From Phorcus lineatus (lineage: Eukaryota; Mollusca; Gastropoda; Trochida; Trochidae), in NCBI GenBank assembly GCA_921293015.1, contig OV121081.1:58359022-58423021 (forward strand): a stretch of DNA of 64,000 nucleotides. Reading direction: 5' to 3'. A program made the translations under genes and the position numbers. A model generated the notes under the pieces. It was given only the letters and a program-made list of their open reading frames with translations, made no database searches and had not been told where the DNA came from. Each line of letters begins with the position of its first letter. Positions within the stretch are counted from its first letter, which is position 1. Below, piece after piece: positions 50,401-60,738 of this stretch.

Positions 50401-53400
50401 AAAGCCTAGCTAGGCCAGACTCTCCCTCCTATAAATAAAATTTGAGGGTGGGGAAGATATAGCCTAGCTAGGCCAGAACTTCCCCCCTGAAAATAAATAA
50501 CAAGTGTGGGGAAGAAATAGCCTAGCTAGGCCAGAACTTCACCCCTGAAGATAAATAACAAGGGTGGGGAAGAAAAAGCCTAGCTAGGCCAGACTCTCCC
50601 TCCTAATATAAGAAGACTGTGGGTGGGGAAAAAATAGCCTAGCTAGGCCAGCATTTTCTCCCTGAAAATAAATAACAAGGGTGGGGAAGAAATAGCCTAG
50701 CTAGGCCAGACTCCCGCATGAATAGAAAGTTAAACTAGTTAGACGAGAAAGGCAGAGAAGTTGTCAATATAAGTTAATGTCTGCACAATATTTATACAAG
50801 AACAGGATTTGTAAGTGTAAGTTAAGTGGGGTTCAAATTGCCATGAATTTTGACAATAGAAAATAGGTATAGGTAGAATCAAGGGTGGGGAAAGTTTGGC
50901 CTAGGCCAGACTTTCCCCGGGGAAGATAGAGCCCGGGGGGGGGGGGGGGGGAAGTTTGGCCTAGTCTAAACTTTCCCCGGGGAAGAAATGGCCTGCTACA
51001 CCGGTATTTCACCACCAATCATACAATTAAACACAAACTGCTGAGAAGTTAATAGCAAACCATTCCGAGTGGCAAATTTACGGACTCGTGCCTCATTAAC
51101 ATAGGAAATAGTCAGGGAATGTATTTTGTAATTTGGGTCGGAATAACGCAGTGGTTAGCTTGTTCAGATTTGGTTCAAGAGGTCCTTGGTTCGAATCCCA
51201 CCAGGGGCTCTGCAACTTGGTCTGCAGTTAATAACTATGCTACAAGCAGTAAGGTTTGGGTGCAACGCTACACTGATTTTCAGCGAAATACCACCCATGG
51301 TTTGCTAGTTCCAGCCAATGCTCGCTGGTTACACCACAATGCATAGCTACATTGGTGTTAGGGAATTTCTACCTGCAATACTACTAGGAGACTTGATGTA
51401 AGTGATATACTCTTGAAAGCAGTGTTAAACACAAAATCCCCTCACCTATTTTGTTATTTTAATGTGTACAAAAACAACGAAGGCAGCATTTTACGATTTG
51501 TTACAACATATCAGGTTTTGGTTTGAAACCAAATAGAACTTTTTCACTTTGCTAACTAAGAATATACAATTAAAATTGAACATTTGTAAGAATGAAATGA
51601 AGAAATGAATTTTTCAGAATAGGTGTACAATTTGTCTTATTAATGTACAATCATATTTAAAGACTGTCACGTGTTCGCAATACTCCAAAAAGTACAGATA
51701 TACTGCCCTGAACTGATACCCAACAATGCAGGTCTGCCCATGTTAGTAGGGCCAAGTCTGTGTGTCAACATGCAGTGTGAGAACAGGTCTGGTAGGCAGT
51801 TAGCAATATTCATGTTAGATGTGTGACATGGTCACAAACCAGCTTCGTATCATAACTTCACTATGGAAATCGAACAAAACATTGGTGAGATCATTATGCT
51901 AAATCAGCATATATGAATCCGCTCTCGCTTCTTTCCATACCCTGATCTCTTTCAAACCAAAAGCCTCGTACGGCTTGATCGGCTTGTTATTCGTGGCTTA
52001 GTTCACCTGTTATTATTTCAGCCAATTGAATATCATTATGCAAAGAGCATGAAGCTACTATCTTGAAACTTAAAAGGATTTTCCATCCGGGTGGTGCCGC
52101 TGTTGCTGAATGCAAGTCGTCTCATTGGCTGGTTTGATAGCTAGCTATAAGAGGCTTTTAGCTTGAAAGAGATCAGGGTATATGGAAGGAGCGAGAGCGG
52201 ATGTGATGTGATGTGCTGTCAAAGTCTTTCCTCACTTGACAGCGATATAATCACATTCAGAGACATCCTTATGGATATCATTGTATTTTTCACCAAAATT
52301 CATAATCTCTCAACATGTATTAGTCTGTTTTCAGCATGCAAATCATAACCCATATGACCTTTGACTCGTGACCTGTGACCAGACTGTTTAACCAATCACC
52401 ATGCAAAGCTCTATACCTTGTATATGGTTATGCTAAATAAGCAGAGATTCAAAAGGGACAGCCAAAACCCGAGTCTATAGTATAGCAAGGATGTTATTTG
52501 GTTTGTAAGCAAGTGGAATTCCCAATTTTTCATGGTGACGGAATATCTTGACAATGATTTCGAATGAAATATTCTAAAATGAAATACAAGAATTCAGATA
52601 AAGAGCACTGAAACAATTAAATTAATTCTTGTCAGGATCATAAGGAAGATTTTTGGATCTAGAAACATTAATGTCCAGCAAATATTACTTTTTTGATTTT
52701 CAAAGTCCAGATGTGAAAAGGAATTTGATATCTGGCTTTATCTCTCAATGAAAATCTTCAATTCCAGAATTCATTTGAATTGTACAGACTGACTGAAAGT
52801 CTTTGACTGATTACCACTGATGAATTCCATTTGCAGAGGATACGCTAGTTAGTTAGTCTGTTAAAGGAATACCAAACACAGGCTGCTGGTGATATTAGCA
52901 GTAACTAGGATACTTAGCTGAGGAACCAAGTGACTGACCGACTGACTGACTGACAGCGGCTTGCTTACCTCCTGTGGGTGGTAGAACATGATAGATTAGA
53001 TACAAACAGGGTGGGGTAGGGGATAATCAGGATGGGGCCTTGCATTAAGGTAGATTCACTGTGGTGAGGGGGAATGTTTATTGTTGCATGTGTACGTGTG
53101 TGAGGAGGGAAATGAAGGGTTTAAGGATATAACATGATTGTTGGCCATATGAGTACTTCGAGATTATAATTACATATTCGACACAAAGAAAATGCAAATT
53201 ATTTATGATAAATTTTAATGCAATTGTGAAAGGGATATTTTTTATTTCATTATGTTTCTCAATAAATTGATGGTAAGTCATAAATGAGAGGAAGTTAAAC
53301 AGTTCATACTTTTTCATGGTTTCTGTGAACCAACGCTTCATGAAATTTTTTGAAGATCTGTAGAGCAAATAGGTTATTTGAATTTCTTTTATTGGGGAAC

Positions 53401-54578
53401 AGGACCTGGGTCTGAAGGTATACTGTTGTCCAACTGTTATTGGAGAGCTTAGAAAACATTCCACAATCTAAACTGTCATAACATGTTGAAAATTATTACA
53501 CATTTTAGAAAACTTGCAAATGAATTCAAGTCAAAAGAGTATTGAAAGAAAGCAATATGCCTTCTTATGAAAAATAAACAATAAATGTTGAAACACAAGT
53601 GATAATAAAGAGAAAACAAATGTTAAACAATTAACAGAAAAGTTGACAAAAAACAAAACGTTAGGTAACTCAGTTGTGTATAAACTGCACACATTACATT
53701 CATACGAGGTTTAAACCTGTGACCTCTCACCTTTTTCCTTTTTCCTCCGCTTGCAGTCGAAGTCTAGCCTTCTCCCTGACAACTTCTTCCGATGATGCTG
53801 GTAGCATAAGAGACCATGGGATTATACACTCAATCTGAATCCTAACACTTCAAATAATTAGTTAACAACTCTTAGAAGTACATGCACATTAACTTGGTTC
53901 AAAGGGAACAACACAAGTACTCCTGTAACATATGACATCAGACACATAGATTATTAGTTGGCGCAAATCATCACCCTATAATGCGCTTACCGGTAATTAC
54001 CTTACATCTGATATCCCAGAGATACAGGATTAAGATTCAATTGGAATATTTTGTTCAAATATGGTACTAGTTTAACAAGCCACAGAAAAGAGTTGAATAA
54101 GACTAATGTGAAAGATTAAGATTAATTTTAACACAGAATATAACTGACACAACAATAGTATCAACATTTGACTTTAATCAAGCTTCAGTTTTCTCTAAAC
54201 AAGAAATGATGTTTTCCACCAAAACAGTTTTTTACATATTAAACAGTCTAGGTCCTCATTTAGCAGGACAAAACTTGACCAATGCACAAAAAATGGCCAA
54301 GAAATTAACAAAGTGTTTTTATGATGACATAAAAAAAACTTTTTAAAAACTAACATTTAGTCAGTGAAGTGAACTGACATTATGCATCTGTGATTAGCTC
54401 CCTTTACCTGGAGTTATCTCCCCTAGCCCATGACTTGTACTCACATTGACTTCCTTGAGGTCCTTTGCCTGGAGGAGGGCAAGTGGTTCGAGGAAGTTCT
54501 GTTTGACGTTGTCCTCCAGGTTGTACTTGATCTCCGCCAGGTGCTTGTACGTCTCCCCTGCCTCCTGCAGACATCCTC
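41230..54578 (-). CDS. SH3GL: Endophilin-A (SH3GL family), 3' part of the gene: end of BAR domain, linker, SH3
   Basis: Minus-strand exons in coding order: 54578-54445, 53797-53731, (46714-46685 optional), 44383-44283, 43865-43762, 43330-43161, (42685-42650 optional), 41426-41230. Phases fit throughout and the frame ends in [11 protein letters not shown] and TAA. Seen: BAR helix-2 text [15 protein letters not shown] [15 protein letters not shown] and KDLKEV, then RRLDFDCKR; helix 3 with [20 protein letters not shown] and [10 protein letters not shown]; a low-complexity linker; SH3 with [20 protein letters not shown] and FFPVNYVE. Endophilin-A tubulates membrane and recruits dynamin and synaptojanin through its SH3 during vesicle endocytosis. 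The N-terminal helix and first half of the BAR domain were not found up to 64,000, so the gene is cut by the window. Convergent with hnRNP K. Confidence 0.95.
41655..41745. repeat. Short tandem duplication and a CCCTTCGGGCCC hairpin
   Basis: GCTGAAATTTGAAATTTTG occurs twice about 43 bp apart. Just upstream, at 41634-41656, GAAGCCCTTCGGGCCCTTC can fold back. It resembles the dispersed hairpin repeat seen at 60704-60734. Confidence 0.6.
42650..42685 (-). CDS. SH3GL: Endophilin 36-nt cassette exon in the linker
   Basis: Between AACCAG and GTAGGT (minus), phase 1 at both ends. It encodes [11 protein letters not shown], an aromatic/acidic insert before the SH3. Skipping it keeps the frame, so alternative splicing is likely. 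The DAF-like FNAFDEF resembles adaptor-binding peptides, but that is speculation. Confidence 0.72.
43161..43330 (-). CDS. SH3GL: Endophilin exon: variable linker
   Basis: 170 nt between CTACAG and GTGAGG (minus). It encodes a linker with basic [20 protein letters not shown] and Ser/Asn/Tyr-rich [15 protein letters not shown]. It is poorly conserved, as expected for the endophilin linker; frame and phase (1 at its end) fit both neighbours. Confidence 0.93.
43762..43865 (-). CDS. SH3GL: Endophilin exon: BAR helix 3, second part
   Basis: 104 nt between CTGCAG and GTGAGT (minus). It encodes [20 protein letters not shown], then [14 protein letters not shown]. The vertebrate counterpart is EQVSQL-YHKQAVQIL. 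Confidence 0.96.
44283..44383 (-). CDS. SH3GL: Endophilin exon: BAR helix 3, first part
   Basis: 101 nt between AAACAG and GTGGGT (minus). It encodes [20 protein letters not shown], then [13 protein letters not shown], matching the vertebrate EELRQA-EKFEESKEIAE stretch. Confidence 0.96.
45640..45830. repeat. GAAT/GATG-rich imperfect microsatellite
   Basis: GAATGAATGAATG and GATGAATGAAAGGATG-type words fill the stretch. A 99-codon open frame on the minus strand comes from the repeat and is not a gene. Confidence 0.85.
46685..46714 (-). CDS. SH3GL: Candidate 30-nt cassette microexon of endophilin
   Basis: On the minus strand TTACACAG precedes and GTAATG follows. The segment is phase 1 at both ends and inserts [10 protein letters not shown] between KKEKG and GSHITDDEL without breaking the frame. 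It would lengthen the loop between BAR helices 2 and 3. It is called on splice sites and phase only. Confidence 0.5.
49116..51004. mobile_element. 1.9-kb foldback element with long inverted arms and inverted minisatellite arrays
   Basis: Outer ends are CCGGTGTAACAGGCC (49116) and its inverted match GGCCTGCTACACCGG (51004). The arms stay recognisably inverted for about 340 bp: GGCCTAGGCCAGACTTTCCCC; TTCCCCACCCTTGATT; ACCCCAC with TTACAAATCCT; ACTTATATTG with TGCCTTTC. Inside, arrays of 58-60-bp units built on AGCCTAGCTAGGCCAGA plus CTTCCCCCCTGAAAATAA and GGGTGGGGAAGAAAT run in one orientation at about 49500-49740 (4 units) and in the other at 49745-50720 (about 16). A 17-base G run lies at 50936-50952. 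There is no coding capacity. Non-autonomous DNA transposon form; superfamily unknown and no clear target-site duplication. Confidence 0.85.
51135..51446 (+). mobile_element. tRNA-derived SINE, copy B (full length)
   Basis: 312 bp. An A-box-like AACGCAGTGGTTAGC and a clean B box GGTTCGAATCCC in the first 75 bases. The common body follows, ending in CCCCTCACCT. A 13-bp target-site duplication, TATTTTGTAATTT (51122-51134) and TATTTTGTTATTT (51447-51459), fixes both ends. This is the most complete copy in the window. Confidence 0.93.
51917..52202. mobile_element. MITE-like element with about 50-bp terminal inverted repeats
   Basis: The left end ATCCGCTCTCGCTTCTTTCC continues through ACCCTGATCTCTTTCAA and AAAAGCCTC. 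The right end is the inverted equivalent, finishing GGAGCGAGAGCGGAT at 52202. 286 bp, no coding capacity; superfamily and target-site duplication unclear. Confidence 0.85.
53731..53797 (-). CDS. SH3GL: Endophilin exon: [18 protein letters not shown]
   Basis: 67 nt between CTACCAG and GTGAGA (minus). The core RRLDFD is invariant in endophilins. The exon ends in a basic run KRRKKEK at the turn between BAR helices 2 and 3. Confidence 0.96.
54445..54578 (-). CDS. SH3GL: Endophilin exon: BAR domain helix 2
   Basis: 134 nt between GTTACAG and GTGAGT on the minus strand. It encodes [20 protein letters not shown], then [17 protein letters not shown]. It starts in phase 1, so an upstream coding exon is required and lies outside the window. 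Confidence 0.96.
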
Positions 54579-57530
54579 CTGTAACACACCAACATGACAA
54601 GCATCAGGGTAATGTTTGAAATAATGCAAGGATGAGGGAGAGAGTTAGTTATGTTTAGCGCTGGTAAAGTATTGTTCCAGCCACAAACGGTGCAGAGCCA
54701 TCAAGACATGAATATCTAGTGTCTACTAAATATGCAATTATAAACATGCTTATTTGCACGCTTATAAATAATTAAAATGTGTGGTAGTGTTCATCCATTC
54801 TGAATAGTCCATTTAAAGGATTCATGACTAAATAATAACATTGGCTAAAGTCTGGGACTGTCCACTAGTTCAAGAACATTTATTGATGATTGTTATTGAT
54901 CTATTGATATATTCAATTATGAATTCAGGACTTTAAGTTCCACAATTTTACTCAAAAAACATTTTCCAATGATAAAAACGAGGCTGCAATTGAGTTACCA
55001 AATGAAGAACATGTCTTTTATCTAGAGCAGTCAAATCTGTTTTTATTTGCACACACACTTTATATTCAATGGTTGGTTTAGAAGACTCTTTATATATGTT
55101 TTCACATAAGATAATTTCTAAAATCTAACAAGGAAAGTGCTACCACTATTCTTATTCAATGGCTATTAAAAAACGACTGTCAGAAGCAAGTGCTGTTTAT
55201 CTTGTAATAATTTGCCAGCAAATCAGTGGCAATCATAACTTACATACATCACCTCTACCCAAGTTTTTTCAGAATCAGGTCAGATGGTTATTTTATTCAA
55301 AGTAATAACAAGTTTATATGGTTTTTTGATACCTGAAATTAAAATCATATAAATTCCTTATTTTTGTTTGTGTTGCATAAATTTGCATATTTTTCAAATA
55401 TTTAAATGGAAGGGATGTTCACAAGTTTGTTTACATTTGGTATTTAACCTAGCAATTAATCAAGACAGGATCTTATCTATTGCACCACGTATCGCCAGTG
55501 ATTAATCTAGGCCAGCCATGTAATAAGGCAAGCGATTGTTCAATGATTTAAGGTATCGCAAGACCAAAGTGAGCTTGCTTGTCAAGCTCTGGTCAAATCC
55601 CAGAGATCCCCCTGCTGGACACTGGTGTGTTTACCCTTGGGTCCCCTCCTACACTAAGCTGTTTGTCAGCAGCAAATGACCCCATTCTCATACATGCTCA
55701 ATAAGACATTGTAGTTATTCCTATTACCAGGGTGACGGGAGTTAATCAAATCCATCTCTGTATATACTCTGAGGATGAAGCTGGGCGGAGAGGGGTCTAC
55801 AAAGGCATATTTCAGATGAAAGATTGAGGAAACTGCAGATAGATAATGCAAGAACAAGCCAGTGTTTGTCTTGAGTCGGTCTGGCCGATGTATTTGTTTG
55901 TCACACAAAGGTGGTCAACATTTCAATCCATAACAAGCACAAACTGCCCACACCTGGAGAATATGCTAACGTTTGTCACAACGTATTGTTACATCCGTGG
56001 AATATCATGCAGTATCTTGGAATTGTCTACTTAAACGCAATCAGTGCCAAAACAAACAGAATATTTGTCACAGTTGTAGACTGTATTTGTTCTATCAAGG
56101 AACCCTTCAGCAAGTATCATGAATTTTTTGGTTTTTTTTAGTTTTGCACAGTCATGATGTCTCCTATACACTACTCTGTAATCTCAATAAAAAATACAAT
56201 ATTTGTAAAATTTCAAATGAGTATAAGGTATTAGGTAAAATATGGTGATATAAGAAGGCAAACACATCCAATCACAAAGATGATATCTGTATCTGACAAT
56301 CATTATTGAATAATCTTACATGGATACAATCTGACATGGATGTGGTGATCACAGTTTTTTCTGCAGATATAGTGAAATGCATATTGTATAGATATAGTGA
56401 AATTTATATCACAGTTTCTTCAGGGATATAATTACAAATATGCTTTGCTAAGTCTAGGGAATCAAGTTCTTGTCAGTCTGAGCAGATTTAAGTGAGTCCC
56501 TTATGAACAAGTCTATAGTACCACGAAAAATAACTTGCATCCCAGACAACCCAAGCTTTAATTTGTATGGGTCATTTCCAAATCTTATGAGTATTTGATG
56601 GACACTTGGGTAAAATTGTCAGTTCTTCTTCTATTTGTAGATCACAGTCTTTAAACAACTTCATGGTCATACACCATACATCCAAAATTCCATATTGATA
56701 TGATAATTTGGTAAAGAAAAGATTAAACATCGCACATCTGGAGGGGGACTGGAGGTCAGATGGGGTGTCTGTAATCTCCTTACGCCTGCCATAAACAATG
56801 GGCTCATTCATTGAATAAGAAATAGAAACCAAGATCTATGTTTTAAAGATGGTGCCATAACCTATTATCTGCTGCATAGACAATCCAATCTAAATACAGG
56901 AAAGCAACTTTGTTAACAAATATTCTGGCTGGACCAGATTTCATCAGAAGCATGATGGTCATATAATCATGTAATTATCAGTAACTATTGCATAACATAA
57001 TTGACATATGTAGAACAATGCCTCTGCCAAATGTGCCCAATTGTGCCAGCCAAATTTCAATGGCAAATCTATCTATATATCTTTCATCTAGCGGTTGTTA
57101 TGTAGGCCACTTGCTGTCCTAATATATCAAATATACAGACAGAGGTTGCGCCTCATATAAGTTTTCATGATCTTACTCCATCCTTTTATTCCATGTTTTA
57201 TATTATATTTATCTGTATCTTCATATATAATGATTGACATATAAGGTAATATGGTGTCTCAAAGGCCTTGAAGGCCGGTGTTATCTTTTTATCTGCAATG
57301 TTTTATATCATCTGAAATATTGTTTTACTATGCCATATGTGAAATGAATGTAAGCATGTGACACCGAAATAAAAAAAATTTCTCTTCTCTCTCTTTTCTC
57401 TCTTTCTCTCTATCCATCTGATGGTCAGCAATATCTACCTTTTTGAAACTGCTTGCACATTTCTGAATTCTATGACATGTAATACTTTCAATAATAGCCT
57501 GATAAAGAAGAACAGTTCAACATCACATGT

Positions 57531-57785
57531 GAGGTGAGGTGATATGGGGTTTGACGCTGCTTTCAAGAGTATTTCACTTACATCGCAGCTGCTAGTATTA
57601 TATTGCAGGGAGAAAGCCTGCAACACCATGATGGTTATGCAATGCGATGAAACCTACGAGCATTGGCTGGAACTAGCGATCCATGGGTGGTAGTGCACTG
57701 AAATTCAGTGTAGCATTGCACCCAAACCGGACTGCGTGTAGAACAATTCTCTACTGCAGACAAAGTTGCATAGCCCCTGGTGGGA
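57531..57785 (-). mobile_element. tRNA-derived SINE, copy C, head-truncated
   Basis: Minus-strand copy from the CCACCAGGGGCTATGCAACT region to the tail TCACCTCACCTC. Flanks TTCAACATCACATGT (57516-57530) and TTCAACACTACATGT (57786-57800) resemble a target-site duplication, but the right one overlaps where the B box would be, so that edge is uncertain. Confidence 0.85.
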
Positions 57786-60544
57786 TTCAACACTACATGT
57801 AACAGTGGCCAAGTCTTCCATGAGCTTTTCTCAACATTGGTGCTATCAGGTAAAGAGTTATAAGAATGGTTGTCAACAATTGTCAAGATTTGATAATCTT
57901 AAATGTATAATTTATGGAGAGTTTGGTTGAGTCGTAGAATAGATTATACAGCATACAGTTAAAAAAAGAGATCATCAATATTTGTATCTACCAGCAGTAA
58001 ACATTATTGATGTTGATTGTAGTCAAGAGGATTGTTCTAGTCTAACTACCACATAAATCATCAGCTGATTTGTCCCATGAGAGATAAACACTCTGATAGT
58101 GTTAACTTCTCTAACAGATATTAACCCAGAGTCCTATACAATGCATAGAGGATATTATATGAGTGTCTATCACATACTATGTTTACGACATGAGTGCTTT
58201 AAATATAAGTATTTCCCGAGCGAGAGCAAGGGATATATATACCTATATTTAGGCACAAGTGTCATAGTATGTTATGGGCACGAATATGATAATCTGTTTA
58301 TTACTGAAGTCTCAAATTCAAAGAAAATCATCCTTTAAGCATAGATCGATTAAATGCTGTCGTCACATTTGGAGCGCAATGCCAGTCAAATTATGACGTC
58401 AAAGATTTACTTAGATATTTAAAAAAAATTTTGGGTAGATTTTATTTTCACACTTACAATGAGCCAAAACATTAAATACTTACACTGAGTATTGTTTAAA
58501 CATGAACTGATATCTTATCTTTTAATCTTATGAGGAAGTATTAAAGTTGGAAGTAGAACAAAAAAAAATCCTTTCCTGCAAACATAGTATGAGAGTGAAG
58601 GTTTAAATCAGTTTATAATAACCTTCCCCATATGCTCTACTTCATATTGATAATCAGAAGATATATAAATTGTAAAATCTTATTCACATGGACAGTTTCA
58701 ATGTGCAGGATACTCAATATTAACCTATTCTTTGCAATTGGTTCTTGTATTTGCATATACCTAAACATACTTCTATCATAAACACAGTGAAATTAACACT
58801 TACTGAAATGTTAACTCCCAGTGGCCAATGAATATTTGAATATATTTATTTATATATTCATTTGAAATTACTTTAAACTCCCAACATTAAATGACATTCT
58901 GTATAAGATTTCATATATTGATAGGAAGCTATTTTAGCACAAAGACCTCAAACACAAGCCTTGAAATCAATACTGTAGTTAAGGTTAAGTCTGGCAACTG
59001 CAAATGTTTTCCCTAGCACTGACAGTTAATAGACTTAACTAATCCTCTCTCAATAAAAAAACATGCAAGATTCATATAAGTAATTTATTCAATATCAGCA
59101 TAATCATTTTGGCAAACCTTGTAATACAAATATATTCGTCATGAATTTGGTTTATGTCTCAAGTGATATATTCTATACGAGATAAGACCAATTATAATAA
59201 AAGGATAAAAAAGGTTGACAGTTTTTACATTTTCATATTTTTATATAGATAAAAATTACATAAAACCTTAAATAATAAACAAACTCGCATTGTAAATAAG
59301 TACAGACGTTTCGTAGCATCTAATATTACTTGAATGAGATATGACATATTTAAAATTCAACATAAGGAATAAGAGATATATATTCATTACAAGCACTAAC
59401 ATCGGAAGAATTATAGAAAACACATTTTCAGTTGATTTGAACAAAGCATGAGATATCTCATCAACACATTAATTAGGTTAAGTAGCAAGTTATAAGTAGA
59501 TATGCGTGACCCATACAGCCAGCAGGTGACAATTATTTGAACCTGTCCCAGATAAGCAGGTACCTTCACCAGGTGTTGGTTTTCAGCTCACCTCTGTTAA
59601 ATGACTATAATTGAACTTCATTTGTGGAAAAACAGCAACCGATTATTTACATAAAACATTTGTAATTTGAAGAGTTTCATAATCATAATGCTCCCATCTT
59701 AGAAATCTCTGATACAAGTAAACCCTAGATTAAAGACAGCCATTTTAGATATCATTGGTCAATTATAACATGACCTAGATAAAATTCCTTTGAAGTATTT
59801 AATCCCTTGCTATGGGATAAGGAAATTGATACATTGATACACTATGTTAATGTTCATGCCAAGTCTCTCTGAACCCTCTACACAAATATCACATAAAAGC
59901 GATCCTCTGTATTGGTCTCTCTGTGTGTACAAATAACCACTAGTATTAATATTTTACCTTATTCACAACAGCAGACAGCACCGAGAGAAATCAATGAAGT
60001 TAAATATCTTAAAACATTTCTGCTCTTTTGTACATGAAACATTCTACTTCTCAGCTCTTTAAGAGATATTTTAAGCACATTTCACTGTGAATATCATAAA
60101 TATAATAACTAAACTAAAGAATGAATAACGTTCACATCAGGAAAGGAGAAGTATCCTAAACTGCACTTTCATAAATAGTTTAAAGAATAGCATGACCAAG
60201 ATTTTTCGGGAAAATATATATGAGGACATATTTCTGTTTTGACTTCATCTTATAAGGCTGAATAAAAAAAAAGAGAAATGTTTCACTGGTATCAGAGCAT
60301 CACTAATATTTTAGCGCACAAAAGCTTTTTCTGGCCATTTAGAAAAATATACTTTGAATTATCCATGTTGCGACTGCTCAACTAAATCATCGATTGAAAA
60401 ACAAAAATTAACGTCTGTAAAAACAACTACCGGTACAATACAGTTGTGTGGGCTGTCAAACCTTTATAACTGTATTTTTTATGTTAAAAATAAATTTTTT
60501 CCTCTCTCATGAATAGTTGTTTCGATTCGATTTTAAAATAAAGT

Positions 60545-60738
60545 CCTACCAATTTAGAATCCCCATTTGCCAAGGAGTATGCACATAAAATTTCAGCTCT
60601 CTAGAGTCATTGGTTCTGGAGAAGAAGTCGAAAAAGTGAAAAGTTTACGGATGGACGGACGGATGGACGGACGGACGGACGCCGGACGCCTTGCCATGCC
60701 ATAAGCCCATCGGGTCTTTCAGACCTGATGAGCTAAAA
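60545..60738 (+). repeat. Dispersed repeat with GGAC tract and terminal hairpin
   Basis: TTTCAGCTCTCTAGAGTCAT is followed by AAGTTTACGGATGGACGGAC and further GGAC units (60651-60688), then a 14-bp-arm hairpin AGCCCATCGGGTCT-TTC-AGACCTGATGAGCT (60704-60734). The same layout (GGAC tract, then GGGC or GGTC hairpin, then GAGCTAAAAA) is a frequent interspersed repeat in molluscs and other invertebrates. Confidence 0.8.

Larger units (their letters stand above)
44384..53730 (-). other. SH3GL: Endophilin intron(s) between the two BAR exons
   Basis: 9.3 kb with the candidate 30-nt microexon, a GAAT microsatellite, the 1.9-kb foldback element, a SINE and a MITE-like palindrome. The other AT-rich stretches (47.0-49.0 and 52.3-53.7 kb) show nothing I can name. 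Confidence 0.7.

Noticed and set aside
51150..51215. tRNA gene, because of GGTTCGAATCCC and an A-box-like sequence
   Set aside because: No cloverleaf with acceptor and anticodon stems can be drawn; it is the head of a SINE with target-site duplications.
53078..53464. 128-codon open frame on the minus strand between endophilin exons
   Set aside because: No domain, AT-driven composition (Phe/Ile/Lys/Tyr-rich), no splice context and it lies in an endophilin intron.
54394..54629. Overlapping open frames starting MSCWCV or MLVMLV
   Set aside because: They read through the acceptor of the real endophilin exon; only the frame from 54578 to 54445 is homologous.
55666..55908. 80-codon minus-strand open frame with a KYAFVDPSPPSF stretch
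   Set aside because: No family recognised, no flanking splice sites that fit endophilin, and it does not resemble the missing BAR N-terminus.
56572..56832. 86-codon minus-strand open frame ending ILPKCPSNTHKIWK
   Set aside because: Could be a worn transposon fragment, but I cannot match it to any family and it has no neighbouring domain.
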